A stretch of 64,000 bases of DNA. It comes from Hydnum rufescens UP504. Lineage: Eukaryota; Basidiomycota; Agaricomycetes; Cantharellales; Hydnaceae. The notes beneath the pieces are model-generated. The model was not told the DNA's origin, did no database searches, and worked only from the letters and a program-made list of their open reading frames with translations. Below, piece after piece: positions 23,567-36,744 of the stretch (position 1 is its first letter; every line of letters begins with the position of its first letter). Position numbers and translations under genes: made by a program. The DNA is taken from positions 147,107-211,106 of the forward strand of contig MU128927.1 in assembly GCA_014904985.1 (NCBI GenBank). Direction: 5' to 3'.

Positions 23567-25025
23567 ATGACAGCGAGGGTAAACTTTGAGACCATCGCCG
23601 AGGCAGCAAATGTCCTCGCCAAAGAAGTGCGCAAGCTCGAATGACTATTTTTTTTTCGTCTTGACATGGTCTCTATAGCTCCCAAGGCTGGGCCCTACGA
23701 TCAACGAAGGCCTCCAGCTTCAGCAAGTCCTGCGCCAGCAGAACGACATAATCGGGGCGTTAAAGGATATACAGTTGCATTTGAAGCGGACGGATGCCAA
23801 ACTTGAACAAAATGCCCGCGACAACGAAGATATAATTCGACAACAGGCCAAGCTGCTGCAGCAACAGGAACACCGACTATATAGACTAGAGCAACAGCAA
23901 GGCTCATCGCAGACTCAGGAAGTCACGCCGAATTCATCCCAGGAGACTGCAGTGGCCTCGCCCTCAGTTTTGAAAGGCAAAAATCGAGAACATCCAGACA
24001 CCCAAGCCGCTGGCACTTCGCCCACTTCGGTTGATAGAAACAGCGTAACCAGTAGTGAAGAGCAGTTACGTGCCTTCCAGAAGGATATCATGCAATCATC
24101 ATCGAACACACCATCCGAAGTCCCCCCAGCAAAACTGTATCCTACACTCTCGAGAACCCAAAGTATGAACACGGGCAAGTCTTGGATAATTTCGTCATTT
24201 TAGATTCATATTGTAATACGTTCCCCTTGGTTTCTTTATTTGCAGAAGTAGATAACCCCACGGCCGTACGGTCAGCAGAGACTTCCTCCGCCACACTTGT
24301 TGCTTCGACTTCTCAATTTAAGCCATCTTATGAAGTTAAGCGTGGGACGTCAACTGCCAAGGAGGATGACTCTCAATCTGGCAGGCGATCTGTCCCTCCG
24401 GGAGAGTTGACGCCAGTGTACGTGTTTTAGCAATATTATCTGGAAGTGACATGCTCAAAGAAGTGCCGCGTTTGGTCCTATAGTCCCCTCCAGGTGAGCA
24501 GAAGACCTTCGGCCCGTTTAGCTGGACGAACTTAACCCACTCTATCGAATTTAGGATGGTTCCATGGACAGCATCACTTCTGGCAGGTCTAGAAATTCGT
24601 CCTCGTTTGCTTCCGCGAAAGAAAGCCAATCCGATCCCGCAGACAATAATATCCATCCCGGTTCGGCCTTCCTTACGCCCTTGGAGCAGCGACTTCTTGA
24701 TTGCATCATTGAGCTCGAGGGGAGACTTCCAAATAGTGTGCCTGGTGTGCTTATTGTCGATATAATGGCGGCTCTCACTGCGAGGGGAGGTTCCTACCCC
24801 TCCGAGGAGGTGGTGTGAGTGACCATTTTGGATAATATGGTTTCTCAGTGGCGTAAACTTATACGCTCTGCTTTTGCTTCAGAAATGCATTTAATGTCAT
24901 TGTTGACAATGGACTGGTCCGTTCAGTGGTTGGCGACCTAGTAAGCGTTGCAATTTTTCACTTCCTCCCGTACGACGCTTACGCATTTCAAACTGCTACA
25001 GGATCGCTACACCACGAAGGACTGA
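23567..25025 (+). CDS. Uncharacterised coiled-coil protein with a conserved-looking C-terminal domain
   Basis: ATG 23567 begins MTARVNFETIAEAANVLAKE, and a 51-base intron leads to LPRLGPTINEGLQLQQVLRQ. A Gln-rich coiled coil with repeated QQ heptads follows (about residues 45-105), then a Ser/Thr-rich linker. The last exons encode a compact helical region, LTPLEQRLLDCIIELEGRL through VLIVDIMAALTARGG and NAFNVIVDNGLVRSVVGDL, ending DRYTTKD-stop at 25023. The tail resembles a winged-helix-like fold (inference). The intron after MNT at about 24177 uses a GC donor (gcaagt). The exon boundary near 24420-24555 is uncertain. I do not recognise the family and no function is proposed. Confidence 0.6.
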
Positions 25026-27124
25026 CTTCCCCCCCCCCATTCTTTCGCACCGCCCCCCTGCTTTCGCCACCATATCATTCGTATTGATTCCAAGACTCGT
25101 GATTGGAGCCCCCTTGCTTTGACAACCAGTTATTATGTATGTGTTACCGGCCGGGTTCCTTGAAAACTAAGATATGACAGCGAACAGGGTGTCGGGAAGT
25201 GGCGGCAATCGTGGATCTCTCGTTTGCATATCGTATATAGGTGTCTCCAGGAACAAGGAAAGATGGTGCTGAGAAAATTCACCCGATGCGTGGATCATAT
25301 CTCATGGACATCGTGAGACCCGAACTCAGCGAATTCAAATACATGTAGGAGGAATCTGGATTTGTATACCGCGTAGGCGGATCCCACCGATGCACCTAGG
25401 GCTGTACAGTAGGTAACTATTGGGTGTACGTGACCGCTCCTCGTCAATAGTATATCCATGCCGAAGTACGCAGTCCTATATATCCAAACGCGAGAATCTG
25501 AAATATTTGTTTTCTATAAAGATGAATTATCGCATGCATCGTGAGAACAGCCGGAGCTCCGATATCTGTACCAGTGCCTGAAGAATATACGTATAATCCA
25601 GCCAGTCTTCCGTGTATCTGATGTTTCGACCATGGATTGGCACGATATTCAAGACGGAGAGGAGAGTGCACCAGTTTGCCAACTCTAGCGATTGGTGATT
25701 GTTGGGGAGTCCTCTGCACCAGGAGGCTGTTCCTCAGCAGTGCAAAATATTGGGGCACAAGGTGCCCCCCATCGCTATGGCACATTGAAAAACCGGCCAA
25801 TATCACAGCCACAATTCTTAAGCCTGACCCGGACAGAGGGGAAAATGGTTTGTAATTTAATTATGCACTTGCTCCCCGAATTTGGTTTAGATCTTAGCAA
25901 TATAGAGAATGCTAATTGCTGATTTACATTAGGCCCAATGGCGGGAAGGCTGACCGGGATGGAGTCTTCCCACTCTGCCGTAAAATTTCGGCAAGAAATT
26001 CGAGATGAGCAACTTGGTTCCGTTGGAACGTATATTGTCTATGACGTTGCATGGTCACAGGTCACAGATACATATTGTCACGCGTCACGCGTCATTCCTC
26101 TTGAGTCTATATATTTGCTGGTTCCAGCACATACGATCTCCACACCATTACAGTCTAGGGGGTCTCAATGTTTTTGAGGCGGGACCCCAATATTTCCTCA
26201 AGGGTTCAATTGGTTCTGTATAAATTGCCTCAACGCAGTTGAGCAACCGGTTCGGCTGTAAAACGATGGATTGTCTGAGGTGCATGAGATCCCTAATTTG
26301 GGCTGGGTGATAGTCACTCGATCACTGCCAGAAAATGCGTTACGACTTTTCTAGTAAGGATTTCACAAGCTTACACCAGCACAGCCGCTTGTCTTCATGC
26401 AAACATCTCATTGAGCCCGTTGTCGTTCAGATAATGGTAGACACAGGTTGCATTGTCCAGAATCCCACGCATGACACCACGAACCTCGCCAGTCAAAAGC
26501 GTAGTATGTCAATCAAATCAAAACTGACCTTTCAAACAAATCAAACAAATCTTTCGCACTCTGTGGTATATAATATATATGGAGAGTCAGTAATCCGGGG
26601 CTGTCAGAAGGCCAAAAGTAAGTCTAACATGTAGGCAGGTTATATTTGGAGGAAGAGGCAAGGAGACATGCCTAGAGAGGCGGGTGAGACCAAAATATGC
26701 CCAAGCTATCTAAGGTGCCGTACGTCGACGTCTAGGGGCTGATGCCTAGGGATGGTACCATGGGGGATTCTGAATGCAGTGAATGCACGATCAGGCCAAG
26801 AAAGGGCTAGGAGAGCAACGGATGCGATTCTGGCTACAGGACGACATAGAGCTGCTATACTTGGATGGGTGCATCCAGTGATATTCACTACCCGATGTCT
26901 TGCTCATGCTGAGGCGCATTGCTCGCGGCCTCGCGTACTACGCGTAGCCGCAACGGGTCTTTTTGCTTCCGAGCCTGAATCGAATTCTGACAAACGTTTG
27001 TGACTCTGCGATCTCCACGCTTCGCGTCTGTATGACATTTTCCAGCAGGGGTATTATTGCTTTTGGATTTTGGAAGCCCTCGATCCCTGGATCAAGCAAA
27101 TATTCGATCGCTTCGTTCTTCAAT
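25026..27124. other. 2.1-kb gene-poor interval
   Basis: No supported gene. The minus-strand frame 25444-25812 (122 codons) and several shorter frames lack motifs, splice logic or composition like the neighbours. No terminal repeats or transposase motifs were found. It contains the 3' flank of the coiled-coil gene and the promoter of DUS2. Relic repetitive DNA is possible but not demonstrated. Confidence 0.4.
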
Positions 27125-28624
27125 ATGCCCATTCATCGCACCCGATCTGCGTCCCCTCCGCCGGCTAAGAGGCCTAAACTTGACTTCTGGACAGAGAATG
27201 AGGTCGTGTCCGATGCACAGTGTGTCTTCGCCCAGACGCAGGAGATGTCGGGCACGCCTCCTATAGTACATCCAATCAATTATCACAATGGCATCATGCT
27301 AGCTCCAATGGTCCGGTCGGGAACTCGTACGCCAATTTCAATCATGTATCCTTCATTATTCTCTAACGGAAGGCGAATTTTAGTTCCCAGTCGCTTATTG
27401 GCTCTCAAATATGGTGCGGATCTTGTATGGGGCCCCGAAATTGTGGATAGGGCCATCATCGGTTGTGAACGCATTGTAGACGGTGGGCATAAATTATATT
27501 TTCATATACACCCCTAACATAGAAATCTGTAGAGGAGACTGGAGTGATTTCGTATGAAAAATCTTCGCGTCAGATTTGGTCCACACATCCTGCCGAACGA
27601 CCTTTCCTTATTTATCAGATTGGTTCTTCGTCACCATCGCTCGCTGTGGAAGCCGCCCTCACAGTCGCCGGAGATGTGTCCGGAGTGGACCTGAATTGCG
27701 GCTGTCCGAAGCCTTTCTCCACACATGCCGGGATGGGGGCCAACCTTCTCACGAACCCCGATCTTTTATGCGAGATACTCACTAGTTTGCGCCGTGCACT
27801 TCCGGCCCATATCCCTGTAACGGCGAAAATACGTCTTTTGCCCGACCAGAATGATACACTCGAGTTAATCAGGCGAATAGTCGGAACAGGTGTCAGTGCC
27901 CTAACAGTGCATTGTCGGACAAAGGAAATGCGCAAGACCGAGCCAGCTTTGGTCCATCAGCTAAGGGAGATTGTTGAATTTGTTGAGCGTCTGGGCGTTG
28001 GTATCCCTGTAATCGAGAATGGTGACTGCCTCAGTCGCCAGGACGCGAAAAGAATTCGGGATATGACTGGTGATTTCTGATTACTTTTGTTTCCTTTGTT
28101 TGCAATGCATCTCATGGTGTTATTAGGGGTGTGCTCTGTCATGCTGGCAACTGCTGCAGAAAAGAATCTCTCTTGCTTCTCATCCGGTCCACTTTTAGAT
28201 GCTGAGAGCGTCCTGGCGCCAACATATCTTTCGCTTGTACGTTTTAATTGCGGTCAATATTATATGTGTCCTTACTTATCTTCCCGTCTAGGCTCGATAC
28301 CTAAAAAATCCGTGGGGAAACAGCAAACATTGCTCGTCCCAATTCACATCGCCTCAGGGAAAAAACGGGAAATCCAAGCTCAAAGAATTTAAGCAGACCC
28401 TTAGCCAAGGCAAAGGCTATGATGCATTTCCAGATGCCGATGCTTCTCGTGGTGAAAAGATATTGAAAGAGGTCGAGGACGTGGTGAAGCGCCGCTTGGT
28501 CTTGGTGTCGGAACGCCCCGCGACGCGGAATACGACAACTACACTACAGATTTTGCCGCCCGGGACCCCTTTTATGGTACCTTCAGAGCCTCTGAAGGAA
28601 GTTCAGAGTGCCGTTTCGATGTAG
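27125..28624 (+). CDS. DUS2: tRNA-dihydrouridine(20) synthase, DUS2 family
   Basis: A flavoenzyme that reduces a uridine in the tRNA D-loop using NADPH. After a basic leader (MPIHRTRSASPPPAKRPK) the TIM barrel starts at INYHNGIMLAPMVRSGT. An intron then leads to LPSRLLALKYGADLVWGPEI. Key blocks are VSGVDLNCGCPKPFSTHAGM (FMN and tRNA site, with the catalytic Cys in the NCGCPK motif), GANLLTNPDLL, IPVTAKIRLLPDQNDTLELI, VSALTVHCRTKEMR (active-site His-x-Arg), then IPVIENGDCLSRQDAKRI and, after another intron, GVMLATAAEKN (phosphate-binding loop). The C-terminal part (ARYLKNPWGNSKHCSSQF, KEFKQTLSQGKGYD) matches DUS2 of fungi. About five introns; stop at 28622. No double-stranded RNA-binding domain like that of animal DUS2 is seen. 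Confidence 0.9.
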
Positions 28625-28779
28625 ATTTCATTTACGCTCCCCTTGATTATCATAATATTTTAAGCCACATTTTTGAACTCCGATCAAAAAGGCTTGCGGA
28701 TGCATTTTGTAAAGATTTGAACCCCAAGCGCAATATTCGGGGCGGTGGCAGCGGCACACATCGACAAAGCTTGTTCGCA

Positions 28780-31700
28780 ATGGCGACAGCAGGCTCTGCT
28801 TCCATTCATTCTGTTTCTTCTTCCTCGCGTACGGGAGCCTGGGAGCCTCTTGCATCGATTATCTATGGATTCGTGATACATCCACTCGCCCCGTTCAAGT
28901 CTACTCATGGCCATTCTCGCATAGCGCTCCATCACAAAGACTCACAAAATGGCTTGCACACCCTACGCGAGGAGCCCGAGTCGGAAGCCCTGGATAATTT
29001 GATAGTAAACCCTCATCAGGTCGCCCTTGAAGTTGGCGACGAAGTATATGCTTTTGAGAAATTTGTTCCAGACGCCAAAGCCGGTGCTATATGGTATCGT
29101 GGGTGCGTCGCTCCCGTGCATGGCTTGCAATTTCTTGCTTCGTAGCGATTCCTTGACCTTTGACATTTCCCTGTATTAGATATGTTGTCTCCTCCACGCA
29201 ACGCCCACCACCCCCCCTGCAATCTCTCGAGGCTTCCTCTTCGCTTAATGCTATTCCCAATCCCATGTCATCCTACAGTGGTCCTGCCGAGGATCCCGAG
29301 GTGTCGATGGGTATATTCCCTGCATCCCACGTTCACGTACGAGACCAACTCCCGGATGCTGAGGGCCGTCTCGCAGAAGTCTATTCTCGTACGATTACAG
29401 CACAAGCGGATGTCGCAAGGAATCACACCGGTATGGCGACACTTCGTGAGGAGGACGAAAGCCTATCCGATCCGGACCAGAAAAGCGACTCGGCATCCAG
29501 TCGCCCCAAAAGCCCCAGAGGTCCCCGTGCACGTCCTCTTTCGTTCCCGCACATACATATCGATACTGCAGGCCCGGTCCTCAATGCAGCGGAGACCTCA
29601 GCTCTTTATTCCTCTGCGAAGCCTTCTCCACCCCGTCCCTCGCTCAAGTCTGGCGATGAAACGGTGTCTGGCGTTACCCAACCCCTGATCGACGAGATTG
29701 CATCCGCACTCCGAGAATGGCATTCCCTCATGTTCAAGCATTTGGAGCGCCGAGATTATCGTCTCTTCGAAATAGTGAAAGAACATATTGAAGCTCTCCA
29801 CCTCTGCCGGCGGCAGCTTCTGACCCAGACCCTCAGTGCAGAGGAGACGGCGAATCTGCGAAGAGAGTGTGTGGCTCGTCTTGTCCGCGGCAACGTTGCC
29901 CAAGAGTTGGATGTCATCGTACGACATCCCACGTTCGGTGGCCTCGTGACGGTGGATACGGATGGGGAACCAGACCCTAGAAGTTGGCTTAGTGCCATCC
30001 GGATGTTTGCAATGCAAGTGTCCCTTGCATACATTGAAAATGATGCTGCAGGTGCCACGCAACTAGCTAAATCGTCTGCGCTCAGCGCAACCGACGGCAG
30101 TCGTCGGCTTTCAATCTCAATGATACCCCCATCTCCAAATCGTTTACCCTTATCGTATCCCAACGAATCCTTTACAGGAGAGCCCCTAAAACCATTAGGA
30201 TCTCCCTCTATCGTGGGTGGTGGCGCAGGCCCCCGACAAGCTGCACCCTTCTTTCACATTTACATCGAATTTCGGGCTTTTGTCGCATCTCTGTGCTCTC
30301 CAAACGAGACCGCTGAACTTTACTTTTCTCTATACAACAAAAACTTGCAGCAATTCCTTACAGAAGAATTCTGCGCAATCCTTAATCACAATGGGGTCTT
30401 GGCTCGGAATTCTGATGGGAAAGGTCAACCAGGGCACATACGCACCCTTTTCCGCGACCTGGGTGAGCGTGATGCCCAAGACGATATTTATCTGGTTTGC
30501 AGAATTGTTCGCAATGGCGCCATGAAACTCGGATCCACGTCAAGTTCGAGCGGGATAAACGGTCAACGGAGAGGATCGGAGCCACTCATGAACCACGGTA
30601 ACGACAGCGTAGATAGTACCTCTTTGTCTAATGGTCGTCATTCGGTCTCTGCCTCCCGACCCACGGGTACAGATACATTTCCCTCGATGTTCCGAAGACC
30701 ATTTGGTGCTGCGGTGTTGGAGCTGGGCTTTTTGAAGGCATTCTCCCGCGAGGAGTCGGAGTCCACACCAGCTACTGAACATGTCTTGCCTATTTTCGTC
30801 CCAACAAATGAGGCCACATACTCTACGTTACATCAGGACCTCATCGGCAGCAACAGCAAAGATTTTGAGAAATCGCAAAGGTGTGTTGTATGGCAAAGGA
30901 GTCGATCTTAAATAATTCAATTCCGTAATGAAATAGGGCTCAAACGATTGCTGTGGTCGCCAAAGCATTTCACGGTGAAGCAGACACAATTCTTCGCGAG
31001 AACCCATCGTTACTTCAGGATGTCCCAGTCACATCTCGCTTGGGCTTCCCTGATGTTGTTTTTCCCGGTGATGTTCGAAACGAAGTCTACATCAAGCTGT
31101 GGAGTGGGGATTTCTTTTTCAGCCCTGGTGGGAGTGGGCGGATACGGACCATGGCCTCTTTCAGTGGAAATTCCGTAGGCCCGTGCAATGTGCAAGTGTC
31201 GATGGAAGTCCGCACACGGGCAGGGGCTGTAGTCGATAATGTTATATCTCAGGGCACTGGAGAACCTCTGGTAACGCGGTTCCATTCCATGGTCTTTCAT
31301 CGGAATAATGCCCCAACGTATGGCGAGCTAGTCAAGCTGCAGATTCCTGTGGACTTGATGCCACAGTGCCATTTGTTTTTCACATTTCGCCATCGCAGTT
31401 CGAAAGAGAAGTCAGGCACGAAGGTCTCTGGCCAAGATGTTCTTCCTTCCGATAAGCCATTTGCTTTTGCCTATTTGCCCTTATTTCCCGATGGCCGTGC
31501 CTTCGTTCAAGATGGTGCCCATACACTCGTGTTGTATCGAGCGGAGAAATCGGCCTGGTCTTCGGCGGAAGACTACTTTAATGCACCCGCTACTTTACCT
31601 GCAGGTCGAAAGATCGAAAGTATTACAGTTCCTCCCCAACTCGCCAGGACCGCCGTACCCATCCGCGACAGTCTCGTGATTCGCTCATTGCTGTGTTCCA

Positions 31701-34700
31701 CGCAATTCACCCAAAACTCTGTCTTACTCGGACTTCTCCGTTGGGATGGTTTACCAGATAAACGAATGGAGCTTGAGACCGTATTATCGAAGTTCACCTT
31801 TGTAGGTGAAGTTGAAATTGTCAAGTTCCTGCGCGATATTTTCGATTCTCTCTTCGCCATACTCGTCTCACTGGCCAACGAAAACGGCGAATTAGATGAC
31901 CTTGTATTCAATGCTTTGGTTATCGTCCTTGGCATCGTTCAAGATAGGAGATTCAAGAACTTCCAACCGGTCCTGGATGTGTATATCGAGAAGCATTTCA
32001 CCTGTGCTGCCGCCTCTTCACGCATCATCCGATCCATGAACCGCCTATTGGCGAACCCTACAGCCGTAGAGACTGCATCCCCTCTTCGGAACGCATTTAA
32101 AGTCTGGCATTATATCTTCAAGTTCATCGTTCGTGCCCGCGAGCTGCAGAAATTGAAGGAGGTCGGGATGGGTGCTACTTCGGAACACTTGGAGACCGTC
32201 TTCAAGCGAGAGCTTGTAGCACACCTCACGGACGTCAACAAATTAATGCAAACAAGCGCTCCATCTTCTATCATTGGCACTCAAACCATTGCTTTACAAC
32301 AATTCCCCAGCATATTACCCGATTTGGGTCAAGTTTTCGGTCACTTGGAGCTAGTCTCCATTGTGACTAGCTTTGTCGAAGCTTTGGTGACTGCGAAAGG
32401 TCGAATGGCAATCTGGAAACTCATCATGTACCTTCATCTTGTCCGAGGCTTTTTATTCGACAAGCCTGACTCTCGCGCAGCCCTCGTTGAATCAATACCT
32501 GGATGGATCAAGCCCCATCTCGGTCGGTATGACGAATATCGACACACTCATCTTGACGACCAAGACACAGCCAAGGACAACGCTAGAATTGGTTGGCTGG
32601 AGAACCTCAGATTATCCATAACGATTATAGCCGTAATGCTGGACAAATTACAGCAGGTTTTGATCGACCCTGACATCGTCAACGATCGTAAGGCACATCG
32701 ACTAGAGGAAGCCAACGTGGAATACGTGCTGTCACTCCTGCCAAGGTGTGCCGGTTGCCGATGTCTGAGCGTTAAAAGTTGGTGACTAATTGAAGCTGTT
32801 TGATATGTAGAGTTCTTGAGGCGTATCATGAGTTTCACACGCCAGCGAATCTCAAAGCCATGGAACGCGTGCGGTCTCCTGCGACGACGCCTTCCACTGT
32901 CCCGGTGTCTTTTCCTTCGTCATATCCATTTTCTCTCATCTCAGAAGGGTCTGTTCCTTCAAAAACATTCATTCACGGCGTACTCCATCAAACTTCCAAC
33001 TTTTACAACTGTGGTCTGGCGGAAGCTGCCGCCGTTTTCATCGTCATGATTCTCGCTTCCCCTCGAAAAGACATCGTCACGTTCCTGGAATTGACCCTTG
33101 AGATCGAAGGTCGAGCCAGTTTGTCTCGACTCTTGACATCCCTCTTTTCGGTGTCCACCTCAATCCTCAATAATGACGCCTTCCCAAGCAGATGGCTTAA
33201 TATCAACGTGCTTGCACATAAAGTTCTACTTAGACTGGCTGATGCCGTGGCTTTTATCATCAAGAAAGAATTCATCCCGAAGGACCTCGACAATCCGGAT
33301 TTCGAGTTCGATCAAGGGCTCTGGTATGATTACCTGCACATGCTTCTGAAACTCCTGTCTAGCGATCAACTCGTTATCGAAGAGTTCAGTCCACAAGTCA
33401 GTCTTATGGTGCCCCTGTTAGGCTCAATCTGACCTCTATTTCTAGAAACGGCGAGCTGTGTGGCGTTTGGCTGGCGATGTTCGTGGTGAGGGTGCCACTC
33501 TCCTATTGCAGTGCTGGGATGCGCTTGGCTGGCCGGAGACATCTGGTGAAGGGGGCTCAGCGATGAGATACGGGGTACGTCCTTCTGCCAGGGTACAATC
33601 GTGGTGCGTAGCCTCACAAGCTTTCCAGGGTTACCAGATAGGCCTCATCGATTTGGTTGACCGGGTCATCCATTTATGTTTGAGCCATCACGACCAGTTG
33701 CGCACCAATGCTGTCCAAATCCTTTACACCATGATTGTGTCAGATTATCATCGTACCGGTGATTTTGTCAAGATCGAAACCGAATTGATCAACAAGTTGG
33801 ATGAGTTGTTTATGGCCGAGACTAAGACCGACGACGTCTCTCGGGCTTTCTTTATCAAGCAACTGCGCCATCTGTTTGATTCTGCCGCTGTCGACGATCG
33901 ATTAAGGACTCGAGTCAATGAATTCTTGGGCTCGGTGGATCTTTTCCTGGAGTTGCTCCTTAGCGTTCGCGAACTGCCTGAAGGGGATGAATACCAGGAC
34001 GACCGAGTAATCGCCACCCTTCGCCTCATGAATTTCATTCGGCGTATCGGGCGAGATGAAATCTACATCAAATACGTACATCAATTAGTGAATGTCAGTA
34101 TCCCTAAGGAATTAGCTCGGGATTGGCATGATGATGACGAAATTCAACAGATGCACATACGAAGTCACAACTACGTGGAAGCGGCTCTAACCCTCAAACT
34201 CCACTCTGATCTTCACGAATGGGACCTGATGACCTTTGTCGATCCATTACCAGACCTTAATCTTCCCCGACAATCGTCCTTTGTCCGGAAGGAAACCCTT
34301 TGTGTCCTGATTCTTGATTGCCTGGGTGAGTTTCCAGACCGAAGGTGTTCGTTATTCAAAGTCTCAAGCTGTGCATGGTTCAGGGAAAGGGAAGGCTTGG
34401 GAAAGCGCCATTGAGATATGCCAGGAATTGGCGGCGCAGCATATGGAAGTCACATTCAATTAGTATGTCCCGTTAAGCTTTGGCGATCATGCTATTGACA
34501 AGGAGATTGGTCAGTAATCGTCTTGCAGAGGTCCTGAAGCACCAGGCAATGCTTTATGAGCGCATTGCCGAGCAGCGATTTTATCCTGATTATTTCCGTG
34601 TTGCCTTTTATGGGGACTTCCCAGCAGCATTGCGAAATAAGGAGTTCATTGTAAGACCGCTTATCTTTAATAGTAAGTTTATGCTCAGCTTATGTATTCG

Positions 34701-36153
34701 ACAGTACCGAGGGTTTGAATGGGAGAAGTATGACGCATTCTGCAATCGTATGCTGCAAAAGCACTCTGGCGCGCGACTCTTGCACCCAACAGACGAGATT
34801 AACGACACTATCAAATTTGGATCCGCCGGACAATATATTCATTGTACCCCCGTTGTCCCAGAACCTGATCGGACAAGCCCTATTTTCACCAATCCCGACG
34901 TTCCCTCGAACGTGCGCACCTACTACGAACACAGGTCCATTTTTTTGGTCTCAAAATTCTAATATACACTTATCTTCATCTGGTCTCTGCAGTGCTGTCA
35001 ACACCTTCAGCTACTCCCGCTCCTTCACTCGTGGGCGGCCAGAAGATGCTACAGAATTCCAGGACATATGGACGGAGAAAATGTATATGACGACGGAAGA
35101 GCAATTCCCAACCGTCCTTCGACGCTCCGAAATTATCGATTTTCAGCACGTCGAAATTTCTCCGATTGAGAGTGCTCTACTCTCAGTCCAGCAACAGACC
35201 AAGGAGCTTACTTCGTTGGACCTAAAGTTCACAACACTTGCCAAGGGTGATGCGATACCGTCCACCAATGCTTTGACTATGGCCCTCAATGAAATAGTGG
35301 ACTTCCCTTCGGACATGGGACTTGCTCTCTACCGTCAGACGTTCCTCACCGCTGACTATTTGAGTCGACACCCAGACGAAGAACTCTACATCCGCAAGCT
35401 CCGGGATGCCATTGACGAACTGGTACAGCTTCACGTGTTGTGTTCTTTATTGAGAGTACCTGACCCTGGTGACGCCCACAGACTCGAATTGTGGAGCGAT
35501 GCATAAAACTGCACGGCGAATTGTGTCCGGAAGAAATGTTGCAATTCCACGAGACATTAGAAAGATTCTTTCAGAAGAATTTCCATGATGAAATTCAGCG
35601 GCTTCCCTCCGAAACAAGTGGTACACCTATGGGTTCTCCTAATGGATACGCTCATACGAGAGCCACTCGTAGTCCTACCAGCACAGCACCGTCCGCCCGA
35701 GAAACACCCCGAACCCTCAACAGCTCGCCTTCGAGTAGGGGTGGTAGCCGTGGTGCCATGGCTGTAAGCCGTGGGGCGCCCTCCCTCTACGCGTCATCCC
35801 ATCTCTCTCAACCATACTCAGACGCCTCCACCATCCACGCACAGCCCCATACACAAACACCCCTGCAGAAGAATCTTGCACACTTAGCTCGTCACGGCAT
35901 GAATGGAATGTCGCTAACCAGTGATGTTGGAAGTTCCTCATCTGCTACGCCCGCTCCCCATCATGCCAAAAGCCCCTCGTCTTCCGACCCTGCTCTCATT
36001 GTTGGGAGCCCAACAGGTGCCCAGAACGGCTATCCAGTATCCACTTTCTCGCGAGGAACGTCTCTAGCTGGAGCGGCGAACTCGATCAGCGAGCGTCTTT
36101 CCAGATTCGGCAGTATTCTCCGCCGGGAGCGACAGGGCTCCCATCCCCACTGA
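28780..36153 (+). CDS. DOCK-family Rac/Rho guanine nucleotide exchange factor (Dck1/DOCK180-like)
   Basis: A very large protein, roughly 2,200 residues, over about ten exons. It activates Rac-type GTPases with an ELMO-like partner and steers actin and polarised growth. The N-terminus carries an SH3-like module (ALEVGDEVYAFEKF ... GAIWYRG ... MGIFPASHVHVRDQL). A DOCK N-terminal helical region follows, then a DHR-1/C2 lipid-binding domain starting LGFPDVVFPGDVRNEVYIKL, with PQCHLFFTFRHRSSKEK. Long helical repeats span 31.8-34.1 kb. The DHR-2 catalytic region includes LAEVLKHQAMLYERIAEQR, YFRVAFYGDFPAALRNKEF, YRGFEWEKYDAFCNRML, FQHVEISPIESALLSVQQQT and, after a poorly resolved splice, EQRIVERCIKLHGELCPEE. 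The tail (35.6-36.15 kb) is disordered and Ser/Pro-rich, ending FGSILRRERQGSHPH. ATG 28780 is the first methionine in frame and follows DUS2 by 155 bases. Confidence 0.92.
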
Positions 36154-36744
36154 TTCGAACACTTCCAGCACTGAAATATGAATATCCGTATTTTCCAGCA
36201 TCGTTGTATACCTCCCCTGCCTAATAATTAAGTCTGCCACTGGGCTTGTAATTTTCGTACGTTATTGGTTTCAATGGTGCTCATATCCTCCACCATATCC
36301 CACTTCCGGTTTGAATATGTATGTACACATCTACACTTTGCTCTACATCGAATGGAATGGAATTTTAGCGATGCACTCCATGAGGTTGATAAAAAGGGAA
36401 AAACGTAGTTGGAGGCGTGGATAAAATGTGAGATTTATCCGCGTGATGATCGTTGGTGCGGAACACATAAGATTGACAACAATAAGAACAATAAAAATAT
36501 TATGCTTGTCATGTAGCAAATCGGAGGGTGGTAGGACGAAAGGTAGTACGACAACACGAGAAGCAACAGTCTGGACCACGATTGCGGAAGACAGACATGG
36601 ACTGGGTTGATTTATTTAGTCTAGAGGAAGTCGTCAAGCGTCTGTAGGCAGGTTGAGCATCGGATTAATTGAATCATCAGTGTTGGGCAGCGACGCACAC
36701 GAAATGTCGTTCATAGGCGGTTTGCATCATCGAGTGGGAAGAGA
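36154..36744. other. Intergenic region between convergent DOCK and AT-hook genes
   Basis: It holds the two 3' flanks. Several short frames are present without supporting features. It is AT-rich around 36360-36520. Confidence 0.4.

Noticed and set aside
25444..25812. 122-codon minus-strand frame in the interval before DUS2
   Set aside because: No motif, no consistent composition and no splice context; length is compatible with chance in 2 kb of non-coding DNA.
28963..35941. Numerous long antisense and out-of-frame ORFs over the DOCK gene
   Set aside because: They are shadows of a strongly supported coding sequence.
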